From NCBI GenBank assembly GCA_949152475.1, contig OX424555.1, forward strand, positions 16,262,868 through 16,326,867: a stretch of DNA of 64,000 nt. Direction: 5' to 3'. Shown here in pieces: positions 22,567 to 33,757 of this stretch. This DNA comes from Terebella lapidaria (Eukaryota > Annelida > Polychaeta > Terebellida > Terebellidae). Numbering within the stretch: the stretch's first letter is position 1; every line of letters begins with the position of its first letter. The notes under the pieces were generated by a model. That model saw nothing but the letters and a program-made list of their open reading frames with translations. It was not told where the DNA came from and ran no database searches. The position numbers were made by a program, and so were the translations under genes.

Positions 22567-22741
22567 CATGATGGGTTTCAGCAATTCTGTTCTGTTGTTT
22601 GCTGGTGTATTGAAAACCATTGTACGTTACATTGTACGAAAACCATTGTCATTTATATAGATCTTACTCAGTCTCATCTTCAAATCCTCTGTGAAAGTAG
22701 GCAAAGTTTTTTTTCTAGAGCTTTCTTCCTGACAATATAGT

Positions 22742-23805
22742 TTACTGGGTATTGATTCCACGTCTATTCAACCCTTTGGATTTTCACAGTGGTTTTAATG
22801 ATGTTCAATTAAACTATCCAAATTGTAAGTTTATCTATACTGATGGTTCTAAGGATTGTAATAAAGTAGGCTGTGCCGCTGTCACCTCAGGGAAAACATA
22901 CAAACAACGTCTCCCTGATGTGTGTTCAGTGTACACAGCTGAACTGAAAGCAGTACTATTAGCACTATCCCACATCCGCCGGTCCGGAGAACTGGGTTTT
23001 GTAATTTGTTCAGATTCTCTATCAGCCCTTCAAGCTATAGAGAATCGTAATATTGACCATCCTCTACTTTTGGATATTTTGACTGAACATCAACGTATTT
23101 TTCAAATGCATAAAGTTGTAATATTTTGTTGGGTGCCCGGTCATGTGGACAATCCTGGGAATGAGCGTGCCGACAAGGCTGCCACGGCAGCTCTTGATCT
23201 GGACGTCACATTTTCCAGGGTGCCACATTCTGACTTCAAGCTGCTCATCCACACGTACTTGTACGCAGATGAGCAGGTTGATAACAAGTCACAAAAAGTT
23301 AAACAATCTCTTGGTTGTTGTACCGCACTAAACAAAATGTCCCGGCGTAATCAACTGGGTTACCTTTCTCAGGGTTACCTGTTCCATGGGGAGGAGGCCA
23401 ATTTGTGTGCCCTGTCGAGAGTGGCGGACGGTTGAGCATGTCCTGGTACATTGTCAAGATAGTGCTGACACTCGTCGCATGTCCTACGAGTGTCAGTCAA
23501 TATATGATGTTTTCAGTGATTTTGATATTTATAAAATCCTCAATTTCTTGCGGGAATTTTGGGTATACTTTTTTTTAGACATTTTGTCTACAACCCTAGT
23601 CAACTCATTTGGGTCTAGATCTAGTCATCAATACTTTCACCATTAATCTTGTAAGCTCTACCGTTTTTTTATTGTAAAACTTGCGGTGTTATCATTCTTG
23701 ATACTACTTTCATATCCTCGTTTGGCACTGAAATGGCCTTCTTGAGCCCAACGTGCGGTTAAACTTTATCGCTTCTTCTTCTTCTTCTTCTTCTTCTTCT
23801 TCATC
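22742..23805 (+). mobile_element. Longest TTC-tailed LINE copy (RNase H to 3' end)
   Basis: Contains the RNase H domain, a C-terminal Cys/His tail, the full 3' UTR and a tail of about ten TTC units. It is the reference for the truncated copies elsewhere. Presence of RNase H after the RT places it in the I/Tad/Jockey-related assemblage of non-LTR elements (for example I, Nimb, Loa or Tad-like). The RT and endonuclease are truncated away. Confidence 0.92.
22752..23435 (+). CDS. LINE ORF2 C-terminal part: RNase H
   Basis: The 227-codon frame encodes an RNase H type I domain that would degrade the RNA strand of the RNA-DNA hybrid. All four catalytic acids are visible: D in FIYTDGSKD (near residue 30), E in VYTAELKAVLLAL, D in VICSDSLSALQ, and the last D in GNERADKAA, next to the His of CWVPGHVDNPG. 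The first frame ends at 23435. The original C-terminus then continues in another frame at 23386-23646 with CREWRTVEHVLVHCQD, a Cys/His motif, so one frameshift separates RNase H from its tail. It is a 5'-truncated, probably dead copy; the first Met is arbitrary. Confidence 0.9.
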   Translation: MIPRLFNPLDFHSGFNDVQLNYPNCKFIYTDGSKDCNKVGCAAVTSGKTYKQRLPDVCSVYTAELKAVLLALSHIRRSGELGFVICSDSLSALQAIENRNIDHPLLLDILTEHQRIFQMHKVVIFCWVPGHVDNPGNERADKAATAALDLDVTFSRVPHSDFKLLIHTYLYADEQVDNKSQKVKQSLGCCTALNKMSRRNQLGYLSQGYLFHGEEANLCALSRVADG

Positions 23806-24092
23806 TTCTTATCATCATCTCAAATGCATGTTGGTTTATCCATTCCGTTATGGCACATTCATTCATTCGACAAATGTATCGTGTTTTACTTTTTTCGAAT
23901 ACTGAAATGACATCGTGGATCCCGAGGTGTCGTCTGCACTATTATTTTTATGACTTTCAATATTGTTATCCAATCAACGGTGCCTCTGTTTCTACATCCA
24001 AATGCATACATACAACACGAGTGAACGTCCTCAGCATGAGGTTGGTTTGCAGATGCGTGATATTACATGTGCTTGTATTTATGTATTTGCAG
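23806..24092. other. Intronic sequence upstream of the first visible SNX exon
   Basis: Ends in a polypyrimidine-containing acceptor TATTTGCAG at 24092. No earlier PX-domain exon was recognised here. Confidence 0.5.
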
Positions 24093-27000
24093 GATGTTGA
24101 CGACTACTTCCAGAAGGAGAGAGACTGGGCGACAGAACACGCCAGGTGCCTGAAGGATCTGTCTGAGGTGAGTCGTCACTCATACATAATTATTGCTGAT
24201 GCAAACGCATTTTTTTTAATCCAGTAATCTAAGTTCTAATACCTAGTGTTGTTTGGATTTTAATAGATGTTTATATGTAAGTCGTCTTGTCCATTAATTG
24301 TTTCAGAGCTATAATAATGTGATCTACTGTGAGCAACGTAAGTATAGCACTGTATTGTGAACGTGTTGCCGCGATGAATACTACTGTGGTGTGTATTTTG
24401 TTCAGACCACACTTTGATATCTATGACCAGAGTGATAATTGTTCACGTACATTTGTGGTCATCAAGGAATTTCCGGAGCCTATGCACATCTGTCTACTGC
24501 TTTGAACCTCGGCGGTGGTTATGATGATGACCATTCCATCAAAACCAACACGTATGTGTATAGTAATAGAGCATGTTTTATTATGCAACGAACATCATCT
24601 ACTAGTATTTGGAATTATAATTGGAATGGTTTGGATGGTGTCCGTGAGTGAGTCAGTGATTGAATGAATCCCCAAAGTAATAATGCCTTATGTTTCTGCA
24701 CACCAGGGTACTTGTACGATTCAGTGAAGCCATTGAAGACGCCAAGGTGAGTATACCGTGTGATCCTATAACTGTGTCATCCTCTTTTCGAAACTTATCT
24801 CGAGAATAGGCATATAATCATCCCAACATATTACGTTGGCAGCATGGATGCGATGTTGACGTTACAAATGATGAAAACACGCTCGGTTTCCATCTGGATC
24901 TTGCTGCACGCTACGCCGAGGCTCTGAAGGTGAAAATTTTGTACTCGAAAACACAGCAAATTTGCAGTTCTCCCCCATTATCCCCATTATCTTCTCCCCC
25001 ATTATCTATATTCGTATTACCTGTGCATTTCCATGATTTTGCTGACATCCGTAATCTGTTCGGTCAATGTATTATATTTACCCATATTGGTATTTATATC
25101 AAATTCCGGAAATTGAGACACACTTCTATTTCTGTAACTTTCTTTCCATTTTGTGATTATACCTGTTTCCTACGTACATTATAACATTTCAAATATAGTT
25201 TTAATATCTGTTGGTACTGGAATAATGTTGTTGAGCCAATAAAGGCCGCTGGATATATGACTCGACCTATTACCGTTTAGAACAAGACTCTGATGATGCC
25301 AATGTAAAACTTGGCGAACGCTTTTGAAACAGAAATAGCCCAATCACGTGCAAAAACGTGCACTATATCACACAAGGCATGATGTCGTACACAGGAGATG
25401 CTGTTCCAGCGCACTTGTCTGATGGTGAATTACGAGGAATCGAATCGGGCGCTGGACAAGGCTAAACCCAACAAACGTGCAGAGGTGAGATCAAGCGCGT
25501 TCATTCATCTTATAATCAGTATTTGTCATTGAGTGCTATATACCGATTATATTGCAACTGAATACATAGCGTCACTTTTAAATGTCTCGATAGGCCTACC
25601 TGCAAAATATATATCTACACAAATTGCTTATACGGTCATTCGTATTCATCAGCAAGCGTGCCCTTGACGGAAACTGCCGACCTGCACAGATTGTTATGTA
25701 TCGATTAATTTCATATGCCATTTGTATCGTCTTAGCACAGTTATCTCTGATGTTGAAAATTATTGACATGTGACGCGACCACACCCAGTTTTCGAGTATA
25801 CCCACACACTGCTTGTTCACATGTTCCCCAAAACCGAGAAACAACAATGTAACATGTTGAATAATCAAAGATGAATGCGGATTAATAAATATTAACGTAC
25901 AGAAAAATGTTGAAACGTGTATCGTGGACATGTGCACTAGGATTTCTGCTACTAGAATTGATGATGTTGACCCGAGCGTTGCAATGAGCATCTATGTTGA
26001 TTACACAATTTGGTATACGTATGAATCCCTGTACGGCGGATGTGTTGGTCCCTGTACAGGAGTTGACCGAAGACCGTGTACCGCGTACGAACACAACACC
26101 GCTCGAGGCAGTTTCCTGGCTATGACGCGAACTGCATGCAATCAGGCGACAATAGCGCTTGGTGTGCCGGGCCATATCTAACACACGGCACGGCTTGTGA
26201 TTGTTGTCGTTATACTGTCGCGCCGTCATCGCCGGTTGTAATTTGGTTTGATTGGACATTGGTGTATGTCTGACATACCTGTAATTAGCACGGTGACGCG
26301 TGGATACGGAATGTATCGCCGCCCTTTCCTGCCCGGGGCACTTCCTTGTCATGTCGTATTGATTTTCCCTAGATGATTGGATGGATACATTTTCATCTGT
26401 GTGGGAAGGCAATACTAGTAACCATCCACATGGCTGCTGCGGAGTAAATGGCTGAATCATGACGGCAGTGCACCTGTACAGAGCACAAGACGACATGAGA
26501 GTGATAGTAATGACATATAGGTGAGGACAGTGTACGACACAGTGTTGTTGGAGACGTTGTTACCACAGTGTTCGAGAGAGGAGAACACACTGTGACGAGA
26601 GGATGACAGACTTGACCAGTGCGGATGACAGTTTGTTATCGGTAGCCGTGACGAGCAGCACACCGGGAATCATGTCCTCGCCGGACCCCACGGATTATGT
26701 GGTGCCACCTCGCACTATCGCAGGACTCCCTGTCACAACCTTCTCGTATATCTTTCTTGCAGTGGGCGGCACTGCTCCCATCCTCTTCATCATCGTGGTA
26801 GTCATCTCGATGAAGTGCTACTCGTGGAGGAAGTTACGCCGTTATCGCAGGTACGCAGCCCAGCTACAAGCCACGAAGGACATCTGGGAGTTCGAACGTA
26901 ATATCCAGAACGGCAAAAACGGTAATCACGACAACGTATTCGTCGAAGTTCCCAGTTTGAGTGCTTCGGAGTTTTACGCGACTTCCAGCGAAGACTTCCG

Positions 27001-29596
27001 GGACGTAGAATTCCGTCCATCATCATTGTATAGAAAAGGTAAAAGCGAGGTGGACCTGCGGAAGATCTCGAATGAATCCTCGCAGTCTTTGAGTGCCAAG
27101 CTGAGTTACAGTAATCCGAACGTCTATTTTAAAGAGACGCCTTTGCTTTTGATAAACGGTTTGTACGACAGCAATTCTAATTCGGATGCAAATAAAAACT
27201 TTCCTGGCAAGAATTTCAGTCACCTGGGGAACGGCTTCTCGCGAGGCGCACTTGGACTAGACAGACACTCCAGTAAACTGAGTGGTAAGATTCCTGAAAT
27301 CAAACAGTTGGAAAACGGCGGCAACGCTGTATCTGAAAATGTTGACAAAACCGGAATAATCGTTTACGAAGTGAACAAGCGAAATGGAGCGACTTTAGCT
27401 CCTGAAGCTACCAAGCAGGAATTAGACGGGACACTGAGTCTACACAGACGGCGTCACCTCCGTAACGGCGGGGGCAGCAACATTAGTCTTAGCAGCGAGG
27501 AGGCTCGGGCCCTTGCATGTTTCGATCACATCTACGAGGGAATTGACTCGAGTCCGACTGGCACTGGAAGAAAGTCAGGTCGATCAACCTTGAACGTTCC
27601 TAAGAAACCCGGTGATTCTCAAGGACACGTCAACCATGGGTTCGAGGGTGACGATGCGTGTTCAACTGTGATTTGTAGGTGCCGCACTGAGCAAACAGAC
27701 AATAGCAGACAACTCCACGTAATAAATCAACAGAAGCAATCTGACCGAGACAATGGTTCTGATCCTCCTGAACCTTGTATCAGATGTGCTGGCAGAGAGC
27801 AGCTAAGTCTCGTGCAAACGTGTTCTTATTCGTTGATAAATGACGGAAGCACGGAAAATCAAACATCTGTTGATAAGGACACTGGTGATTGTGCGATAGA
27901 AGGTCAATGCCAGAAATGTTCAAAGAATACGGACAACGGCGTGTCGACTTTGACAAACACAGTCCTCATTTCTCCTACAAACGGAACGCTGGACATTCAC
28001 GTGTCAAAGCCAAACCACATGGAAGAAAATTCACCATCCGCAAAGGACGGAAAAGTTCTAAGCAATGGTCATTTTGCCCAAAATGACAAAGATCATACGA
28101 CCACTGATCCTATACAAAGGAAAAGCACTTGCGATGACTCTGATGGAAATGAACACGCTGGACCATTAGTCACATCTGATCCCGAATACCCCCGGTCCTG
28201 GCTCTATCGATCGTACAAACAATAATTGCCTTCTTCGTCTGGATAGGTTATAGTGACTGTGTTCGTGCATGTGTCCTAATCTGTTTCTATATATTAGACA
28301 CACTATGAACGTGTGATATGCACAACTAAAGATGACGATGATATCATGTGCTCCACTGTACTTCGAATGCTAGTTGTCTACACCATGAATACGTTCTGAA
28401 ATAAATAATTATTCCAAACAACTCCATAATTCAGATACAAACGCGGTTTGCAATTCACTCTTAGTCATTGCTCACCACATCACATTACATATTCACTGGT
28501 ACAGGTACAAAGTTATGCATGAATTTATGCTGGCGCCAAAGGCGTAATGACTGGTCAAGTCAGTTATGTCGTGTTATGTTGGCAGGCTGAAGACAATAAG
28601 CTGGCAGCCGAGAGAGCTTTTGATGAATGTTCGGATGTGGCCAGAAAAGAGGTATTCACTCTCAGTTATATGGATTTTCTTATGTTTAGGTTGCCGAACC
28701 TTCAGTCCGATAACCTATAAGGACGGCGTTGCGTCCATCATCCGTCTGGCCATCCGTCCTTGATCGTCCTTCCATCCGGCATGAACAATTTTATCTTTGG
28801 AGTCTACGATAAGATTTTTTTTTTAGTTTTCAGAAAAATACCTATAAATATTCCAAGTGGGAGGTATTTTTTTTATGTTCGCATTTCAGAATGGTGACAT
28901 TTAGTTCACGAAAAAACACCAAATTTTGGACCTTGATGGCCATTTCTCCAAAAACTGTTTAGACAATTTTGAGATATTTGTTCCAAAATATGCTAACTGA
29001 ATTGTTGTGGAAAAAAGGACCATTCAGACGTTGACAGATTAACACTATAGATACTTCCGGTAGCATGGGTTAAGTTTATATGTTTCAAGTGAAAGTTTTC
29101 AACAACAAAAAATACATGTAATTAATTGTATCGTGATTAAAATAATGATTGAGATAAGGTTGCAATATTTTTGGTGCTTCCTTTTGCACGCTGATCTAAT
29201 ACCGTGTTTATTCACAAATAGCCTCCAGATATCGCACCGAATATTGTTATTGGAATGGTATTCTATGTTAGTGAATAATTTGCTAATAACCTCGGGTATT
29301 ATTATCTGATGTGCGCCTGCACTAATTGCTTGTTATCCAAGCTAATGTATCATCATGTAATATTACAACATCTATTACTGGAGTGGGCGTATGGATTATT
29401 ATAGACATGTTGACATAACGCTAATAGACATGATGCTAATACCCTTCACGCACAGATACAGCAGTACAAGCGAGATAGGGTTCTGGCCATGCAGAAAGCG
29501 CTGACGCTTCACGCCGAGGCCAAGATCAAAACGGCCCGAGATAGCTACGCCCTGCTCGCTAAGTCGCTGCTACACTTCCAACAGATGGACGTCTGA
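24093..29596 (+). CDS. Sorting nexin, SNX5/6/32-type, BAR-domain exons
   Basis: Eight exons join in phase and encode 204 residues to a TGA: 24093-24167, 24307-24337, 24467-24551, 24707-24746, 24843-24929, 25395-25484, 28586-28651 and 29456-29596. All have AG acceptors and GT donors. The product is a C-terminal BAR domain: DVDDYFQKERDWATEHARC, then RFSEAIEDAK, YEESNRALDKAKP, KLAAERAFDECSDVARKE, QQYKRDRVLAMQKAL and AKIKTARDSYALLAKSLL. YEESNRALDKAK and the FxxxxKRxRVxAxxK-like helix align by eye with SNX5/SNX6/SNX32. SNX-BAR proteins bind endosomal membranes as dimers and act in retromer/ESCPE-1 type sorting. The PX domain and start should lie upstream but were not found, so the gene is 5'-partial. 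The 31-nt exon (24307) is the least certain, but its phase fits exactly. The 3.1-kb sixth intron holds another gene. Confidence 0.85.
26603..28225 (+). CDS. Single-pass membrane protein of unknown family (nested gene)
   Basis: A 540-codon uninterrupted frame starts at ATG 26603. It has a Ser/Thr-rich N-terminus of about 45 residues, one strong membrane helix at residues 47-70 (FSYIFLAVGGTAPILFIIVV), then a basic stop-transfer (WRKLRRYRRY), and a long polar tail. The tail is rich in Ser, Asn, Asp and Gly, with a Cys-containing stretch near residues 350-450 (CRCRTEQ, CIRCAGRE, CQKCSKN). There is no cleavable signal peptide, so type III orientation with a cytoplasmic tail is the simplest topology. 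Several YxxL/NPxY-like tyrosines are present, but no known domain. It lies inside an SNX intron, same strand, and has its own AATAAA at 28400. It could be a single-exon gene or the large terminal exon of a gene with a 5' UTR exon. I do not recognise it. Confidence 0.8.
   Translation: MTDLTSADDSLLSVAVTSSTPGIMSSPDPTDYVVPPRTIAGLPVTTFSYIFLAVGGTAPILFIIVVVISMKCYSWRKLRRYRRYAAQLQATKDIWEFERNIQNGKNGNHDNVFVEVPSLSASEFYATSSEDFRDVEFRPSSLYRKGKSEVDLRKISNESSQSLSAKLSYSNPNVYFKETPLLLINGLYDSNSNSDANKNFPGKNFSHLGNGFSRGALGLDRHSSKLSGKIPEIKQLENGGNAVSENVDKTGIIVYEVNKRNGATLAPEATKQELDGTLSLHRRRHLRNGGGSNISLSSEEARALACFDHIYEGIDSSPTGTGRKSGRSTLNVPKKPGDSQGHVNHGFEGDDACSTVICRCRTEQTDNSRQLHVINQQKQSDRDNGSDPPEPCIRCAGREQLSLVQTCSYSLINDGSTENQTSVDKDTGDCAIEGQCQKCSKNTDNGVSTLTNTVLISPTNGTLDIHVSKPNHMEENSPSAKDGKVLSNGHFAQNDKDHTTTDPIQRKSTCDDSDGNEHAGPLVTSDPEYPRSWLYRSYKQ
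28400..28405 (+). terminator. Poly(A) signal of the nested membrane-protein gene
   Basis: AATAAA 175 bp after the stop at 28225 and still upstream of the next SNX exon. It supports an independent transcript within the intron. Confidence 0.55.
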
Positions 29597-29849
29597 ATGA
29601 TATGATTAGCACTTACAGTTGTGCACGCCCATGGTGATTGTTATCGATTAGGTATATTCTTGTGAAATATATTCGTAACTTGCACGAAATATTGCCGGAA
29701 GTTCAGATCTGATGTCAATACATAGTATGTGTGTATTCTACTCTGGAATGATGATCTGTGTAATATCTAGTCATGATCAGCTTTAATTCAACTGCAACAT
29801 ATATTTAGAAATATTACGTCATGTTCTAGTATATAACATACATTCACTC

Positions 29850-29937
<88 letters not shown>
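29850..29937. repeat. (AT)n microsatellite
   Basis: About 43 uninterrupted AT units in the region just downstream of the SNX stop codon, probably in the 3' UTR or flank. Confidence 0.98.
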
Positions 29938-29942
<5 letters not shown>

Positions 29943-31380
29943 CAATAATACGCATATCTGCTTTAGTGTATTTATTATGGGTAAATTCAATTCTTACGAT
30001 AAGTATTTTTGCTGTATACTGATAATGGTCCTATATTCCCCATTTAGCCACAATACTATTTTTGTGTTTATATAAAGGCCATATCTTTGTAACAATCGTC
30101 TGGCTGTGGTCACGATTACTGAGGATATTTGGATGTACAGTTGCGGTTAAGTCCGGTATCGATGATGCTGCCTTAATACATTCTATACCATAGGCCTATA
30201 TTCAGGTATGCGCAAGTGAGACCGTTTTGCATTCATTTTCGAAGTGCATAATACTGTGTGTGTAATAGTGACAAAAACTCTTCTTTTTGCATTCTCATTT
30301 GGTACCATTTCGTGGGCTGACTAATTAATTGATTATTGTGATGCGATTGCGGGAATGTTTGCGCAGTTGATAACTCGTGAAATCAAATAACGCAGCTAAT
30401 CGATCAGAGAAAATGTGACTCTTTAAGGGTTGTTATATATACATTATATTTAGGCACGATATATCTAGTATTTCAAGGATTGGTATCAATTTATAGAATT
30501 TGGGCTGTAATTTGTTGATCGGTTAATATCAACAGAGAGTGAAACAGTTTTTAGATGTTTATTTGTACAGATGTGTATGTGTCATGTTATTGTATACATT
30601 TATCAAATCATTTCCAGTGATAAATATGGGATGCCACATTGGAACTGCATGTCCTAACCATATATGTAATTCCTTTACATTCAGCGCTTAATCAGTGTAC
30701 CTCGTGGTAATAAATCATTCCAGAACAAAACCTTGGGGGTTTTTTTGTTTTGCTTTTTTGTCAACATTACATTTACTTAGACGTCAACGCGTCCAACACG
30801 ATATGTATCATAACAAACCATTTCACTTTTCGACTGTCAATGGGGGACCTGCGCCAACTGCGAATTCGTTAGTCATTCAGTAAAGACTCACCTTGCATGC
30901 CATGTCCTTTTCTGGGAAATCGTTCATACATAACGAAGTCAGTATTGTTGACAAATTTTAACCTTCTTACTGGTCAGCACCGACCATGAATATCGATTAA
31001 TTTTTGTCATGCATGATTAAACTGAGAAAATTGGAAATCTTTATATGGCAAGGTGGATCTATACAGAAGGACAACCAATTTGTACCTTCCGATAATGTAC
31101 CTCATTGACATTCAGTTGACCTTGGAAATTCGGCATCCTGGCTGTGATGTCAACTTGTCGTTTTCTAATGTCAAAATGCTCCATGTATATATATGTATAT
31201 AGTAAATACCACCATTTGAGCATTATGACTCGTATATGATACTCCACAATATAGAGGTAAGCATTCTCAACAATCGGCTGATAACTGTACATATAATGAC
31301 GATACTGTTGGGATACGGTCTCAGTGTTAAATTGTTTTTATTACTATAATATATTTCATACAATTGTGGAAACCACAGAC
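29938..31380. other. Downstream flank of SNX, no gene seen
   Basis: No supported ORF. AT-rich with ordinary composition. Confidence 0.5.
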
Positions 31381-32300
31381 ATAATTTGTGTTAATTTGTG
31401 GAAAGTCATATATGGCGACTTGTGTGGTGACCTTGGATGACCTTGAAAGGTAAAAACAGCCATTTTTGGGTCAAAAAATGCCCAAATTTGTACCTTGTCG
31501 GTCTTATCTCGAAAGCTGTCTGATCAGTTTTGAGATTTTTGTTTCAAGAGATTCCCCTTATGTACCTTTATGATGTGTATAAGTTTTGTTGCCCTTGAAT
31601 CGCCGATCTCCGTGTGGCGGCCATTTTTAATTTTTGACGAGTTGGTGAAAAAAAAAATTTTCGCCCCAAATCGCATTACTATCCATTTTGGGCCATTTCT
31701 AGGCAAAAAAACATTTTTCACCCTTTGAAAAAAAATTTGGACTTGTCACTTTTTTCCTCCATAATGGGAGCTGTCAGGACTGTACTCATAGAACGCTTGA
31801 AGATACAGCTTAGAAATTGGCACTTTCAAATGGGAAGTCATATATGGCGATTTGTGTGGTGACCTTGAATTTGACCTTGGATGACCTTGAAAGGTCAAAA
31901 CAGCCATTTTGGGGTCAAAAATGCCCAAATTTGCCTCTATAGATTAAATGCTTGCAGATAGAGCTCATGTTTGCATTATGAACATATAGCAAGACATATA
32001 TGGCACAACTAATGATGACCTTGAACTTGACGTCAGATGACCTTGAGTGCCAAATGTCTGACTCGTAATGTGTAAATTGACCTGAGCGGCCTAAACGATT
32101 CCACCCAGATATATCTTTGTATCATGAACATATAGAATATCAAATGCCACACACATACATGTAATGGTGACATCGGAGTTCACACGGATGACCTTGATTG
32201 GTAAATCTCAAGGTCATTTGTTCACACTGCGAACCTTGATTGGTAAATCTCAAGGTCTGTTACCTGCCAATGCTGCCATGGCCAAACCAAAATTGTCCGG
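31381..32300. repeat. GACCTTGA-type dispersed repeat, two copies
   Basis: Two related blocks (about 31405-31495 and 31836-31935) share AAGTCATATATGGCGA, TGTGTGGTGACCTTG, GATGACCTTGAAAGGT and AACAGCCATTTT. Further GACCTTGA and CAAGGTC motifs follow to 32260. A related block with GGCCATTT and GAGATATTTGTTCC lies at about 28920-28990 in the SNX intron. Confidence 0.75.
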
Positions 32301-32329
32301 TAACCTGTCTTAGCCTTTGGGCTAATTTT

Positions 32330-32930
32330 TATGAAAACATTGATCAACTTTTACATTGAATTTCAACTTGAGACCATGTTTGGCACAAATTATGAGTTGA
32401 AATATAACTTACGGTGAAAAATTCGATCTGGCTCCAATTTCGTCATCTTGAAATGCAGTTTTGGTCAACTTTTACTTTGAATTTCAACTTGAAAGCATGT
32501 TTGGCACATATTATAAGTCGAAATATAGCTTATATTGAAAAGTTCGATCTGGCTCCGTTTTCGTCATCTTGAAATGCAGTTTTGGTCAACTTTTACATTG
32601 AATTTCAACTTAATACCAAGTTTGGCACATATTATGAGTTGAAATATAACTCATGGCGAAAAGTTTGATCAGGCTCCAATTTCGTCATCTTGAAATGCAG
32701 TTTTGGTCAACTGTTAGTTTGAATTTCAACTTGAAACCAAGTTGGGCAGGTATTATGAGTCGAAATATAACTTATAGTGAGAAGTTCGATCTGGCTCCAA
32801 TTTCATCTTGAAATGCATTTTTGGTCAAATTTTACTTTGAATTTCAACTTGGAATCAAGTTTGTAAAATACTCTGAGTTGAAATATAAATAGGTGAAAAG
32901 ATTGATCTATCTGTATTTTCGGTATTTTAT
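32330..32930. repeat. Tandem repeat, about 121-bp unit, five copies
   Basis: Units start TTTGGTCAACTTTTACTTTG and continue through ATTTCAACTTGAAACCA, GGCACATATTATGAG, TTGAAATATAACTTA, TTCGATCTGGCTCC and CGTCATCTTGAAATGCAG. Starts fall near 32345, 32461, 32582, 32702 and 32819. The last copy is truncated and diverged. Confidence 0.92.
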
Positions 32931-33757
32931 CAAACATGTCGAAATGGAAATTCATATAAAGAGATTTCAGTGGTGATTTTGAATTCGACCTTCAATAACC
33001 TCGGAAGATCAGTGCAGCAATTTTGGTGGGGAAAAGAAAACAGTTGTGACTTGAGATTTAACATTTCTCTGGTAATCTTTTTTAGCCCTTGCTCTAGTTT
33101 TTCACACTTGACAGTGATATATTTGGGGCAACAGATATGATAGGGCTACGGGGGATACACCCAAGCGGTCGTAGGCGACCGGAAGCGTCTATTTTTTTCT
33201 GATAGAACTTTCGACAGTGTGAACAGGTTTGGGATTAATCAGAGACCGGATAATCAGATATAATCAGATACACTAGAACGATATTCTAGGATAACGTCGA
33301 CTTTATACAAAATAATTGACTGGGATAATCTGAAGATGATTAACAAGATGTAACATTATCATCTAACAAGTAGTATTTGTTTTCACGTTCACTTGTAACT
33401 CTAGCTGCATTTTGTACATGTAATTAAATTTGTGGTCATCTTGGATTTTGCAAAGTGACCTGGTTTGATTCATATATAAGAGAAGAAATATGATTTGTTT
33501 GGAAAAAATCAGGAGTGATTCTAAAATAACGATAAAAAATGACCAAGTCACATCCCAAATATGGATTTTTTACTTGCAGATACGTGTTTAAAACTTTGAC
33601 AACTCAACCTGCGATATATCAGGAAATCTCACTCAAACCCAACGCAACACTGTCAATATCAACTGCTGATAGTTACACAGCCATCGCACTCCGACAACTC
33701 ATTATCGAAATGCCGGCAGATAGCACTAATACATCGAATGCCGCCTGTCAGAAGCAG
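32931..33757. other. 3' flank of the AChBP-like gene; duplicated piece of 6.4 kb
   Basis: 33000-33100 repeats a block also seen at about 6420-6650 (GATTTCAGTGGTGAT, AATTCAACCTTCAATAACC, CAGTTGTGGCTTAAGATT, CTCTGGTTATCTTTTTAGCC), so a dispersed repeat ends here. No ORF is supported. Confidence 0.6.

Noticed and set aside
25882-26496. Minus-strand 204-codon frame upstream of the nested gene
   Set aside because: Low-complexity Thr/Ser/His/Arg composition, no domain, and several overlapping frames of similar length; likely chance in a GC-richer patch.
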